64,000 nucleotides of DNA from Hydrogenophaga sp. BPS33 (GCF_009859475.1 NZ_CP044550.1:124001-188000), one strand, 5' to 3'. Positions 44,992-54,773 are shown, numbered from the stretch's first letter. Notes: a model not told the origin generated them from the letters alone. Translations and numbers: made by a program.

Positions 44992-46272
44992 CTATCGGGC
45001 ATCGGGCACTGTTGCCGGATGGCTTCCCGCCTGTTCAGGTGTGATATCCATCGGAAGCAGAATGGCAATGGCGCGGTGCTTGTAGAGTTCGCCGCGCTTC
45101 GCCGCCGTCGGGACGGTTCCGTCATTTGCGAACTTCTTCGCAACCTCGAGGAGGCGTCTGCGGCATTTCACGATCGCGGTGTCCGAGGTACCCAAGTGCT
45201 CCTTGGTCCGGTCTGCGATCGGCCCCTGGCTCTCCTGCACGGCGAGGTCCTGAAGTTGGGCACTCGGAATTCCGGTGAATGAGCCGCGTCTCTGCAGATC
45301 CCGATCCATCAGGTAATCGTTCGCGCGGTTCCCCTGCGGAATGTAGGTGCCCGGGATCAATCTCGCGTAATCCAGATTTCCAGTCTTGTATTCCGCCAGC
45401 TCGTCACTGCCAAGAGGACGTCCGACGTGATAGCGGACGCGATACCACCAGCAGTTTTCGTCGTCGATGGCAATGAACAGATTGGCTCTGCACACCAGCC
45501 CCTCGGCTGTGGGCACCAACACGTAGTTGGGCATCAACCACTGGGTGATGCGCCAGTAGTAGTTGCCGTTACCCCCGTCCCTTCGTGCGGAGATTCGCAT
45601 TCCGAAGTCGGTGTCTTCGCAGAAGAACCGCGGCGCCCCATCCGCATCCCCGAATTCCTGAAGATTGCCCACGGCAAAGACGTCCTTCTCCATCGGGGCC
45701 ATGGAATGGTGCAGGAAGGTCAGGTGGGCCGTGTCGATACTGCCCTCGAGTGCCTGCAGATAGTTGCACTTCATCAGGCACTTGGAAACATGGACGTTCT
45801 GCGGAGGAAGGCTCATGAATTCCATGTCGGGCAAAGCCGGCATGGACTCTTGCGGGCCGAGATACGCCCAGATGATGCCGCCCGCTTCCCGCACGGGATA
45901 CGCCTTTGCACGCAGATTCGGGTTGCAGCGCATGGGGCTTCCTTGCGGTTCGCTGGGCATGTCGAGGATTTCACCCGCCACGCTGAACTTCCAGCCGTGA
46001 TAGACGCAACGAAGACCGCCCTCCTCGTTGCGGCCGAAGAACAGGTCCGCGAGTCGGTGGGGGCAATGCGCGTCGAGCAACCCCACTTTGCCGCTGGAGT
46101 CGCGAAAGGCGACAAAGTCTTCCCCCATCAGCCGCACGCGAACCGGCGGACAGTCCGCTACGGGCAATTCCTCGGAGAGCAGCGCGGGCTGCCAAAACTG
46201 CCGGAACACCCGTCCCATGGCAGCGCCTGGACCCATCCGAGTCAAGGTCTCATTGCTCTCGGAATTCGACAT
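44992..46272 (-). CDS. Rieske-type aromatic ring-hydroxylating oxygenase large subunit, copy 1
   Basis: 426 residues. Rieske centre CPHRLADLFFGRNEEGGLRCVYHGW (C-x-H...C-x2-H) at about 70-94. The mononuclear iron site shows LQALEGSIDTAHLTFLHH with its two His, and the third ligand would be a downstream Asp. A C-terminal SQGPIADRTKEHLGTSDTAIVKCRRRLLEVAK is typical of the phthalate 4,5-dioxygenase/3-chlorobenzoate dioxygenase/phenoxybenzoate dioxygenase group, which works as oxygenase plus reductase. AAGGAGA precedes the ATG. Substrate not deducible. A MarR-type regulator diverges upstream. Confidence 0.9.
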   Translation of the reverse strand: MSNSESNETLTRMGPGAAMGRVFRQFWQPALLSEELPVADCPPVRVRLMGEDFVAFRDSSGKVGLLDAHCPHRLADLFFGRNEEGGLRCVYHGWKFSVAGEILDMPSEPQGSPMRCNPNLRAKAYPVREAGGIIWAYLGPQESMPALPDMEFMSLPPQNVHVSKCLMKCNYLQALEGSIDTAHLTFLHHSMAPMEKDVFAVGNLQEFGDADGAPRFFCEDTDFGMRISARRDGGNGNYYWRITQWLMPNYVLVPTAEGLVCRANLFIAIDDENCWWYRVRYHVGRPLGSDELAEYKTGNLDYARLIPGTYIPQGNRANDYLMDRDLQRRGSFTGIPSAQLQDLAVQESQGPIADRTKEHLGTSDTAIVKCRRRLLEVAKKFANDGTVPTAAKRGELYKHRAIAILLPMDITPEQAGSHPATVPDAR

Positions 46273-46291
46273 ACCCGATCTCCTTCAAAAT

Positions 46292-46310
46292 TAGTAGCGG
46301 TTCGCTATTA
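46292..46310. promoter_or_regulatory. MarR-type operator, copy 1
   Basis: Inverted repeat TAGTAGCG-GTT-CGCTATTA with 7 of 8 arm positions paired. It overlaps the -10 element of the oxygenase promoter, so binding would block RNA polymerase. Confidence 0.65.
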
Positions 46311-46335
46311 TTGGGTCGTCGTTCATGGCTGTCAA
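46307..46335 (-). promoter_or_regulatory. Sigma-70 promoter of oxygenase operon, copy 1
   Basis: TTGACA, 17 bp, AATAAT on the minus strand (-35 at 46330-46335, -10 at 46307-46312). The -35 is perfect and the -10 matches 5 of 6. The start would lie about 25 bp before the Rieske ATG. Confidence 0.65.
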
Positions 46336-46361
46336 CTGCGGTGGCCCCATAGAATCAACGG

Positions 46362-46841
46362 ATGCGTACCCCGAACAGCGTCCCTCTCGAAAACAGGATT
46401 TCCTACCGTTGTCTTTCGATCGCCACGCGCATCACGCGCTTTCTTGCGCCGAGGTGGAAGGATGAGTTCGGCCTGACGGTGATCGGTTGGCGAGTCATGG
46501 CGGTCATCGGTCGATTCGAGCCGATCTCTGCCAAGGAAGTGGCCGCGAGGACGAGCACGGACGCCTTCTTCGTTGCCCGCGCAATCGAAAAGCTGGTCGA
46601 ACAGGGCTATGTCAAGAAGGCAGTGGACATGCATGACAGGAGGCGCCTGAGCTTGAGCCTGTCCACGCCCGGCAAAAAGGTCCACCGGCACGTCGAGGCC
46701 ATGATCAGTCAGGTGGAGGCCGACCTGCTTGCCGAAGTTTCGGCGGCGGATGCGAAGACTTTCTTCCACGTGATGTCGGTTCTCGGGGACCGCGCCGCAC
46801 GACTGAGTGCTCCGGACGCTGCGTCCGGAGAAGCCGCCTGA
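46362..46841 (+). CDS. MarR-family regulator, copy 1
   Basis: 159 residues. Winged HTH: LTVIGWRVMAVIGRFEPISAKEVAARTSTDAFFVARAIEKLVEQGYV followed by the wing DMHDRRRLSLSLSTPGKKVH, the hallmark D-x-R-R. Divergent from the oxygenase operon with an operator between, so a ligand-relieved repressor is likely; 3-chlorobenzoate catabolism in Tn5271, also an IS1071 composite, is known to use a MarR regulator (CbaR). Confidence 0.9.
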   Translation: MRTPNSVPLENRISYRCLSIATRITRFLAPRWKDEFGLTVIGWRVMAVIGRFEPISAKEVAARTSTDAFFVARAIEKLVEQGYVKKAVDMHDRRRLSLSLSTPGKKVHRHVEAMISQVEADLLAEVSAADAKTFFHVMSVLGDRAARLSAPDAASGEAA

Positions 46842-46868
46842 AGGCTCACATGTTTCGCGCTGCGCTGG

Positions 46869-47204
46869 TCATTGCGCCAGCACGCTGGCGACACGCTCTT
46901 TCTCGGTGAGCGTTGGGCCACGGCGCGATCCAAGGAATTTCGCTTGGGCGTACTGCCCGATCAGAATGGTGAGTTCGACCCGCGGCATGAGCGCGAAAAT
47001 CCGGTCATGCCACAGTGGCGCGCATTCAGGACGCGGCGGCAAGTCGCCTCCAGCACCTCGCCCGGGATAACACATCCCCATTGGAACGATCGCGCACTTG
47101 CGCACGTCATGGAACGTTGCGTCATCCACTCCCAGCCATTCGCGCAGGCGCTTGCCACTGGCGTCATTCCAGGGGACGCCGCTCCCATTCCTGTTGGCGG
47201 TCAT
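46869..47204 (-). pseudogene. Uracil-DNA glycosylase family fragment, copy 1
   Basis: The readable part GVPWNDASGKRLREWLGVDDATFHDVRKCAIVPMGMCYPGRGAGGDLPPRPECAPLWH...VELTILIGQYAQ matches the centre of COG1573-type uracil-DNA glycosylases. The N-terminal GQAPG motif and the C-terminal HPSPR motif are absent, so it is an inactive internal piece. Confidence 0.65.
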
Positions 47205-47217
47205 CGGACTGCTTCGG

Positions 47218-48087
47218 TCATGGTGGCTGCAAGATGAACGCACTACGACCTACCATTCGAACCCGGCCCTGACACACCAGCACCGCGGCCGCGATCAAGT
47301 TCGCGTCGAGCAGCTCGCGAGCCTTGGCCTCCCCGGCGTCCAGGGCGTCGTGCACCACGGTTTCCGGGAGAGCCGGTACGGCCACTGTCACGAGGCGGTC
47401 GCCCAAGTCCGAATCCGGTTGCAACTCCCGGGCAGGCCGGCGAACGACAAGCGGGTGATCGACGTTGACCGCGTTGGCGACCGCTGTTGCGGCGGCGTCC
47501 GCCTGCGCAGCCGTCAATGCGAGGATGGTCACACTGTCCGCGATGCCGAGCGAGAAGCTCCGCCCCGGCCATCCACTCGTCGCAACACCACGGACTGGGT
47601 TCGCGGCATCGATGTTCAGGTGGAGCCGTTTTCCGGGATCGTGTGCCGCGTGCGGATCAGAGATGTCGGGCACAACCGCAATGCGCATTCGTTCGCCCGC
47701 TTCAAGATGCAGGGCAATGTCGCCTCCGTTGTTGATGGCGGCTCGCCTGACACCGGCAGTCCGATAGAAATCCACGATTTCATCCGAGACGGATCCGGCC
47801 ACGGCCGCCATCGGCGTGATGAAGTCGCGCGCGAATGGACGACAAGCGCTCCACATTCGCCGGGCGACAGGGCCCACCATCCCGCATTGGACTCGCGGGT
47901 CGATCGCTTGCCGAAGGTCGGGAAGTTCGGCGACCAATTCCGGCAGGATCTGCCCGAAACGTGCCCAGGCCTTCGCGTGGGCTTCTTCGATCACGGCGCT
48001 CTCGCCCAGCGCGAAGATCACCAGGTCGATGGGACCGTGCTGGAAGTGGATACGGCCCTGATCGAGCCGGCCGCATACAGGGCCCAC
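47218..48087 (-). CDS. UPF0280 (ApbE-like) protein, copy 1
   Basis: 289 residues from GTG 48087. GRIHFQHGPIDLVIFALGES, AVAGSVSDEIVDFYRTAGVRRAAINNGGDIALHL and SGWPGRSFSLGIADSVTILA are the characteristic UPF0280 blocks, related in fold to ApbE FAD:protein FMN transferases. The GTG is 1 bp after the TGA of the upstream truncated gene, so it was once translationally coupled to it. Its biochemical role is unknown; the family often occurs in aromatic-acid or N-heterocycle degradation clusters as I recall. Confidence 0.75.
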   Translation of the reverse strand: MGPVCGRLDQGRIHFQHGPIDLVIFALGESAVIEEAHAKAWARFGQILPELVAELPDLRQAIDPRVQCGMVGPVARRMWSACRPFARDFITPMAAVAGSVSDEIVDFYRTAGVRRAAINNGGDIALHLEAGERMRIAVVPDISDPHAAHDPGKRLHLNIDAANPVRGVATSGWPGRSFSLGIADSVTILALTAAQADAAATAVANAVNVDHPLVVRRPARELQPDSDLGDRLVTVAVPALPETVVHDALDAGEAKARELLDANLIAAAVLVCQGRVRMVGRSAFILQPP

Positions 48088-48088
48088 G

Positions 48089-48237
48089 TCATTCGCCGAT
48101 CGTACGCACCTCGTAGCCCCGCGGCGGCGCCTGCAGTGCTGTCCGGGCACGGCTCAACGCGGCATCGACGGAAAACACCTGGTCGCTGTGGCCGCCGAAG
48201 TCGAGGTAGTCCGCCATGGTCATCGAGAATTCGATGG
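48089..48237 (-). pseudogene. C-terminal fragment of an unidentified gene, copy 1
   Basis: About 49 codons reading FSMTMADYLDFGGHSDQVF...RARTALQAPPRGYEVRTIGE to a TGA at 48089-48091, its N-terminal part removed by IS1071 at 48238. Too short to identify; it was the upstream operon mate of the UPF0280 gene. Confidence 0.5.
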
Positions 48238-51200
48238 GGGGTCTCCTCGTTTTCAGTGCAATAAGTGACGGTACGAAAAGCTAGCACTGGCGCGGAGGTG
48301 GTGTTGGTAGATCGTTGATTTCATTGACTTTCCTGTTCACTTTCAAATCTGCGATTCGTGGCGTCAAACCGTGGTCGGTTTCATCCATTGGTGCCAGTTA
48401 TCGATGCATTTGGCCGCGAAGGCAGGATTTGGTCAGCATAGCGGTCAACCGGGAAGCGAAACACACCCCGCAAGTTGATGCTCTCCAGCCTGGTGGGCGC
48501 AATCTTCCCGATCAGTTCCGGTGGAATGACCTGGCGGCGGTTCGACCAGCGATCCAGGACCGCCTGCATCTGTGAGGTATTCCACGCCATCACGATGTTG
48601 GCCATCAGGCTCAACGCATCGGCCACAGCCTGCATTTCATCGACACGTTTGGCCTGCGCCGGGCTGATCCGGCCGGTATAAATGGCGCGCTTGAGGGCGT
48701 TAACAGCCTCGCCCCGATTGAGCACCCGGCGCAACTCGTTCCTGAAAGCGTCCTTGACAAAGTAGTCAGCCAAAAACGCCGTACGCAGCAACCGCCCCAA
48801 TTGCACGCCAGCCTCATAGATTGGATCGCCCTGGGCGGCAGAACCGAACCGCGCAAGAGCTGCCACCGCACTGGCATGTCCGCTCATGACCGAGGCTGCC
48901 AGGTGCACCAGACTATCCCAATGCTTTTCGATCAAAGCGACGTCGACATTGGCTTCGCACACCGCAGCGATTTCTGCGGGCACTTTGGTGCCGCGTGGCA
49001 CAAAGAGGTGGCGCTGTTTGAGTTCCTTCAACCGCGGGCAAAGATCAAAACCAAGCAAACGGGCATGTGACATGGCAAAGTCGGTGTAGCCATGGGTATC
49101 CACAGCAAGCTGGCTGGTCTCCAGCTTTTCTTGGCGGATGACACCTTCAATGGCCACGCCCGCCTGGCGCTCATTGAGCACAAAGGGCTGCGCATGGAAG
49201 ATGCCCCACCGGTCTTTTACATGGGAGTAGATTCCAATGGAAGGTGTGTTGCGCCGAGGATCAAGCCGGGCTTGCCACACCCGTTTGGTGGTCTCCATGG
49301 TCATCATGTCAGAAGATGCCAAATCGGACCGCCCCCAGGTGGCGGCAATCGGGTGTCGCTGCATGAATTCCAGCACAGCCTGGCAGGCCTGGCTCAGACG
49401 CCGTTCGTCCCGCGCCCAGCGCATGGCCTGGCGAATGCTGGTGGCAGACAATTGCGGAATCATGCGCGCGCATTCGACCGCAGTCAGACTGGTGCCGTGG
49501 GCCATGATGCCGGCATAGACCATCAGCAGCTCGTCGGTAGAGCGCGGCTCACGTCCGAGCATGATCCAGCTAAAGCGCACCTGGGCGTCAACGGCCAGAA
49601 TCACTTCCGGCAATTGAACCTCACCGATGCGGTGATCCAAAGCCGCGCGCAGCTTGGTCACTTCTGGGTCTTCGTCCTCTGCGGGCAATGGCGACAAATG
49701 GAGTTCATCATCCACGCGCAGTACGCCACTGCGGGCTGCAGCGGCCACCGCATCGACACCGGCAGTTACTCTGGCCAGCAAAGGCTTCAAGAAAGTGGCA
49801 GCCTTGCTGGGTAACGATAGACGGGCATAGTGTTTCTTGGACTCTGCCTGCCAACGCTCGTCCGTGAAGAACAAGCGCGCACGACCCCGAAAGCTCAGGC
49901 TGTGCTCAATCCAGACCGAGCCATTGCGCACCGCGCGGCGCAGGGCAAACAGGGTGGCCACCTCCAACGCCTGAAACGCCCGTTCCCGGTCTGGGCTGGA
50001 GATCGAAACCTGCCAGATCATTCCCAGACTTGGTGCCACCACTTCAACTGGCAGCTTTCTGGATCCTTTGAGATATAAAGCTTGCAGCTTGGCAAGGTAC
50101 TCGATGGCAGGATGCTCGCCGGTGGCCTGCCAGGGCAGCTTTGCAATGGCGACGAGCAACGACCGCACGGGGCGAATTCCATCAATCAATCCCTCGCGGA
50201 CCAGGGAGGCCCTGCTCGGTGGTTTGCGTTTCTGGGTTTCGGTGATCAAGGCTTCAAGACGGGCACGCAACTCAGCATCTGGCACCGCACCTTGCGCGCT
50301 CAAGGCAACAAGTTCGCCGAGCAGCGTTTTGTACATTGCGGCCCAATTGACGGTAGCGGGGACATCGGCGGCAGCCTGACGCCACAGATCGGCGATCCGG
50401 CGCTGCACCATAAGGATCAACTGGTCTGTGGTGGTGAACAGGCAATACCGAAGAAAGCATGCGACCTCCACGGTGCGCGCTGGCTCTTTGATCTTGGCTC
50501 CGGCTGAGGGCGGCCTGGAGACAAGTCGGCGCGCGTAGCGGCGCAAGATGAGATCGGGGATGTCTGCCAGGTGCTTATGAACGTCCAGCGTGTAAAGCAG
50601 GTCGATGCGCTCCAGTACCTCGCTGATTTGGCGGGTTGAGTGTTTCGCCGGTGCAGCCCATAGCCAACTCTGCTGGGTTTGTCCATCTGGGCGCAGCTCT
50701 GAAACTGAGGCTCGCCAGCGATCAAGTGTTGCTGGATCAACGCTGGCGGCGATGGCGGTGCCTGTTTCAACTTCAAGCTGGGCAAGTGCCGCCGCAATCA
50801 GTGTCCGAATTGCCCGCTCGTGCACGATCACCAGCTTGTTCTTGTACAGCCATTGACGCGCCCGCACGAGTAGCTGATCGCGGTCGGCGCAGCGCGCCAC
50901 TTCGTCGCGCAGTTCACGTACCAGTGAGCGGCGCTGGTGCTCGCTCATCCACTGGAATCCAAGGACCGTGCAGGCTACTTGTTGGTGATCGAATAGCGTG
51001 CGCCCGCGTTCATACATGGCTCTCAGCGAGGCGACTTCTGGTGCTGCAATGCCAAGCTCGTTGCCAAGGTGGCGCCACAAGGCTACTGGAATTACCCGAA
51101 AGGCACCGAGCAAACGCCCACTCATGCGCAGGAAACCAATATGGAGCGCCAGACCAAGCTTGTGGGAATCACCTCGGCGTGCATTGATTGCGTCGCGCTC

Positions 51201-51441
51201 GGCACCATCGAAGGTGAAAAATGCCTTCATCTCGAAGTCGCTGATATCGCGGGGGAGCCCACGCATCCCCAAAAACGTTGTGTGCCAACCCTGCATCGTG
51301 AACCTCAAAAGTGGGAGGCCACCATACCCGTTTACAAAGCGAACAGGAAAGTCAATGAAATCAACGGTCTACCCAGACCACCCCCGCGCCAGTGCTAGCT
51401 TTGCGTACCGTCACTTATTGCACTGAAAACGAGGAGACCCC
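48238..51441 (-). mobile_element. IS1071 copy 2
   Basis: 3,204 bp, same orientation as copy 1; complete inverted repeats and intact transposase. Confidence 0.95.
48381..51308 (-). CDS. tnpA: IS1071 transposase, copy 2
   Basis: 975 residues, identical to copy 1 apart from Thr for Ser in the stretch SSDMMxMETT. Intact. Confidence 0.95.
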   Translation of the reverse strand: MRFTMQGWHTTFLGMRGLPRDISDFEMKAFFTFDGAERDAINARRGDSHKLGLALHIGFLRMSGRLLGAFRVIPVALWRHLGNELGIAAPEVASLRAMYERGRTLFDHQQVACTVLGFQWMSEHQRRSLVRELRDEVARCADRDQLLVRARQWLYKNKLVIVHERAIRTLIAAALAQLEVETGTAIAASVDPATLDRWRASVSELRPDGQTQQSWLWAAPAKHSTRQISEVLERIDLLYTLDVHKHLADIPDLILRRYARRLVSRPPSAGAKIKEPARTVEVACFLRYCLFTTTDQLILMVQRRIADLWRQAAADVPATVNWAAMYKTLLGELVALSAQGAVPDAELRARLEALITETQKRKPPSRASLVREGLIDGIRPVRSLLVAIAKLPWQATGEHPAIEYLAKLQALYLKGSRKLPVEVVAPSLGMIWQVSISSPDRERAFQALEVATLFALRRAVRNGSVWIEHSLSFRGRARLFFTDERWQAESKKHYARLSLPSKAATFLKPLLARVTAGVDAVAAAARSGVLRVDDELHLSPLPAEDEDPEVTKLRAALDHRIGEVQLPEVILAVDAQVRFSWIMLGREPRSTDELLMVYAGIMAHGTSLTAVECARMIPQLSATSIRQAMRWARDERRLSQACQAVLEFMQRHPIAATWGRSDLASSDMMTMETTKRVWQARLDPRRNTPSIGIYSHVKDRWGIFHAQPFVLNERQAGVAIEGVIRQEKLETSQLAVDTHGYTDFAMSHARLLGFDLCPRLKELKQRHLFVPRGTKVPAEIAAVCEANVDVALIEKHWDSLVHLAASVMSGHASAVAALARFGSAAQGDPIYEAGVQLGRLLRTAFLADYFVKDAFRNELRRVLNRGEAVNALKRAIYTGRISPAQAKRVDEMQAVADALSLMANIVMAWNTSQMQAVLDRWSNRRQVIPPELIGKIAPTRLESINLRGVFRFPVDRYADQILPSRPNASITGTNG

Positions 51442-51730
51442 CAGAAACTCCTTGTGGGTTTGGCGGCGGCAACGAGTTCGACATCCAGCGACGGTGTGAG
51501 CAGCTCGTGCGATCGCGGGCCGTATGCCGCTTCCGCCCACTCGTAGGAAGTGCCGACCTCGTTCGCGAACGACTGCACGGTGGGAACGCGATTCGCTTGG
51601 CTCCATCGCGCCGCGTTAACGATCTGGGCGACATAACGGTCCACCAGGTCCGGCCGCTCCTTCACAAGCTGCGCGCTCACTGTCAGCGTGGCGGGCTGCT
51701 GGTTGCTGCCGCGAACGTGGGGGTCGGGGT
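51442..51730 (-). pseudogene. ABC substrate-binding protein fragment, copy 2
   Basis: Same sequence and boundaries as the fragment next to IS1071 copy 1: C-terminus cut by the element, N-terminal side fused to the MocR remnant. Confidence 0.6.
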
Positions 51731-52636
51731 GGTCGCCCCATCGACCTCTTCCCGCGCAAGGCATGGTGCCGCCTCGCCACGCGCCATGCGAAGAACCTGC
51801 TGTCCGAGGACATGCTGCCGCATGACCGGGCCGGCCACCCGCGGCTGCGCGAAGCCGTCGCCAATCGCGTGAGGCTCGTGCGCGGCGGTGTGCAGGTCGT
51901 CCCGTTTCCGTGCATGGCAGGGAGCACCGCCGCCCTGCCTTCGGCGAAGCTCGCCATCTGTTGCCCGGCCGACTTTGCGTTCACGGGCGAGCCATGGAGC
52001 GCGGACGCGCTCGCGGAGCTGGTCGGGTGGTCGCGCAAGCACGCGGGCTGGCTGGTCGAAGACGACCGTGACCTCGACCTGTACGAAACGGGCCCGCATG
52101 AAGCGGTCCTTGCCCGGGGCGCAAGCGCCGAACGAACGATCTATCTCGGCTCGTTCGAGCGCAGCGTGTTCCCCGAGGTGGGCTGCGGCTTCATCGTCGC
52201 TCCCCACGAACTGGTCCAGTCTTTCTCCGCCGCTGCGCAGCAGCAGGCGTACAACTCGCCGCTGCAGATGCAGCGCACGCTGTTTGATTTCATCACGCAA
52301 GGCTATATCGGGCGTCACGCCAACCGGCTTCGCAAAGCCCATGGGGAGCGGCGCAAGGCGGCGCTGGCGGCCTTGCGCAGGGGCGCTTTCACGGGAGATC
52401 TCTCGTTCCAGGCCGCGGGTTCCTACCTGGTGGCGAGCTTTCGAAACGTGAGCGAACCGGGGCTGCTGGAACGCGCTCTCGAAGAAAATCGCGTCGGGGC
52501 GCGCGTGCTTGCGCGTCCAGGCAGGCGTGAGCAGCTGCTGCTGGTGGGCTATGCAGGCGCGCCGCGTGAAGAGCTCTTCGCCGCGATCGGCGTGCTCGAC
52601 GCGCTGCTTACGCGATCTTGCCGCCGAGTGACTTGA
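51731..52636 (+). pseudogene. MocR-type aminotransferase remnant, copy 2
   Basis: Identical to the unit 1 remnant, including the Arg in place of the PLP lysine and the missing regulatory domain. Confidence 0.6.
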
Positions 52637-53571
52637 CGACCGCCGCCCACTTTTTCATGTCGGCCTGGATGAACGCGTCGAACTGCGCCGGCGTGGATGC
52701 GGCCGGCACCATGCCCTGGGTCGCCATCCAGGAAGACACGGCGGGGTCTTCCATCGCTTTCTTGATGGCCTGGTGGATCTGGGCCAACACCGCGGGCGGC
52801 GTTGCCCGTGGCGCGATGACCCCGAAGTAGCTTTCCACGTTGAATCCCTTCACCGTGTCCCCGATCGGGGCGGCGTCGGGGAAACCGGGGAGCCGCCCGC
52901 GGTCCGGCCGGCGCCACCAGCTTCACGCGGCCCGCTTGCACCATCGGCAGTTGGGAAATGAACGAGTCGAAGAGCAGCGTGAGCCGGCCGCCGATCAGGT
53001 CCTGCTGCGCGGGGGCGCTGCCCTTGTAGGGCACGTGAACCAGGTCCACGCCGGCCAGCTGGTTCAGCATCAGGCCGGCGAGGTGCGACGTCGAACCGAG
53101 TCTCGCCGAGCCGTAGCTCAGCGTCTTCGGGTTCTTCTTCGCATAGGCGACGAGTTCCGCAACGTTGTTCACGGGCAGGCTGGGTGTGGCAAAGAGCGCG
53201 ATCGGCAGCGTGCTGATCAGCGTCACGCCGGCAAGATCCTTCACCGTGTCATACGGCAGTTGCGCCATGATGCTCGGGTTCACCGCGAGCGATGGGATCA
53301 CGAGCGCGATCGTATGCCCGTCGGGCGCCGCCTTCGCGACGAGGTCGGTCCCGATCACCGTGCCGCCGGGTTTGTTCTCGACAACCACCGCCTGGCCCCA
53401 CGCGGCCTGCATCCGCTGGGCAAGCATGCGCGTGAGCGCGTCGGCGGAACCGCCGGGCGGGAACGGCACGATGAAGCGCACGGGCTGTGTCGGGAACGTG
53501 TTGGCAAAGGCCGGCATCGCACCTGCGAGCAAGGTGAGGGCGAGCGCGAGGATGGGTCTTCTGGCAAGCAT
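52608..53571 (-). pseudogene. Distal TTT receptor, copy 2, frameshifted
   Basis: Same gene as at 41799-42761 but with an extra C in GAGCCGCCCGCGG near 52894. The frame is lost after VKLVAPAGPR, about 100 residues before the end, and reads into an unrelated tail. Units 1 and 3 keep the intact reading at this place, so this is either a unit-specific mutation or a sequencing error. Confidence 0.8.
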
Positions 53572-53754
53572 GGCGTTGTCTCCTGGGCATTGCGGCGCGG
53601 AAAACGCGCCTGATGCTCCGCATGCTACGCAGCGGCGACCAGAGCACCTACGGCCAACCGCCATCAAAACTTGCAGGCCAAGGGACGGTCCGATGCCTGG
53701 CTGTGCCGTGTGGGTTCGGGCGCGCAACGCCCGGTCCACGAGTCGCGCAAGCAT

Positions 53755-54696
53755 CTAAAGATCGAGCACCAACTCCTCGGTCAACGAGCCCGAGCAGCAG
53801 ATCAACATGCTCTTGCCGTGTGTTCGCTCCTCCTCGGAGAGGACGCAATCGCGATGGTCTGGACGGCCCGCGAGAACCGCGGTCTCACATGCCCCGCAGA
53901 CCCCCTGCTGACAGGAAGACTGCACCGGGATGCCCCGCTGCCGGAGCGATTCCAGAATCGTGCATCCCTTCTGGATTCGGATCTCCTGATTGCTGCGGGC
54001 AAGTCGGACGAGGTAGCCTCCGTCGCGCGACTGCATTTCCTTTGCCTTGAAGCGCTCCAGATGAAGGCGCTCCTTCGGGAGGTGCACGCAGGCGCTCTCG
54101 ACGCACTCCAGCATTGACTCCGGTCCGCAGCAGTAGATGTGCGCCCCTTTCGGCGCCTTCGCGACGATGGAGTGGATGTCCAGGCGCGGGGTCCCGGCGT
54201 CCTCGCTGAAGCTCACATGGACGCGCCCGCCCAACCGGGGAGACGACAGGCAGTCAAGGAACGCCGTCGTCTTGCGGCTGCGGCCTCGCATGTACATGGT
54301 CCAGGGCTTGCGCAACGCCTCGAGCCTTTGAGCCATGCTCCACAGCGGCGTGATTCCAATTCCTCCGGCAATGAAGACGCTATGGGCAGCATCCTCCTCG
54401 AGAGCAAAGTTGTTGCGCGGCCCGGCGATGTCGAGCAGCGTCCCGGCCTGGACATGGGCATGCATCGAAGCCGAACCGCCTCGACCCTGGGCCTCACGCT
54501 TGACGCCGACAACGTACCTGTGGCGATCCGACGGATCGTTGGCGAGCGAATAGCTGCGCACGATGCCGCCGGGAATGGTCACGTCAATATGCGCCCCCGC
54601 CTCGAACGGCGGCAGCTGTTGGCCATCGGCGCTGCGGATGTCGTAGATCAGCACGTCATCGGCGCCGTACGTTATCGAATGCACGCGGGCTTTCAT
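53755..54696 (-). CDS. Oxygenase reductase, copy 2
   Basis: 313 residues, identical in sequence to the unit 1 reductase, with the same flavin, nucleotide and 2Fe-2S motifs. Confidence 0.9.
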   Translation of the reverse strand: MKARVHSITYGADDVLIYDIRSADGQQLPPFEAGAHIDVTIPGGIVRSYSLANDPSDRHRYVVGVKREAQGRGGSASMHAHVQAGTLLDIAGPRNNFALEEDAAHSVFIAGGIGITPLWSMAQRLEALRKPWTMYMRGRSRKTTAFLDCLSSPRLGGRVHVSFSEDAGTPRLDIHSIVAKAPKGAHIYCCGPESMLECVESACVHLPKERLHLERFKAKEMQSRDGGYLVRLARSNQEIRIQKGCTILESLRQRGIPVQSSCQQGVCGACETAVLAGRPDHRDCVLSEEERTHGKSMLICCSGSLTEELVLDL

Positions 54697-54773
54697 GATT
54701 CCCCCATACGGCGTGACGCTACAGTTGGATCAAGTTCGTTCGCGGTGGCCCGGTGACGGGCTCTTGACGAGAA

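Larger units (their letters stand above)
37429..48237. repeat. Tandem unit 1 (IS1071 plus catabolic cargo)
   Basis: 10,809 bp: IS1071 (3,204 bp) and 7,605 bp of cargo. Differs from unit 2 by an A/G change in the left inverted repeat (about 37486), a C/G change near 38491 (Ser/Thr in TnpA), one missing C in the distal receptor gene and one extra G near 44985. Confidence 0.95.

Noticed and set aside
44992..46272. Naming the oxygenase CbaA, PobA or Pht3
   Set aside because: The protein has shared features of all these groups; without alignment scores a specific gene symbol would be a guess.
45427..46476. Plus-strand open frame of 349 codons, repeated at 56236
   Set aside because: Shadow of the Rieske oxygenase gene and its promoter.
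47098..48264. Plus-strand open frame of 388 codons, repeated at 57907
   Set aside because: Antisense to UPF0280 and running into the IS1071 end; not protein-like.
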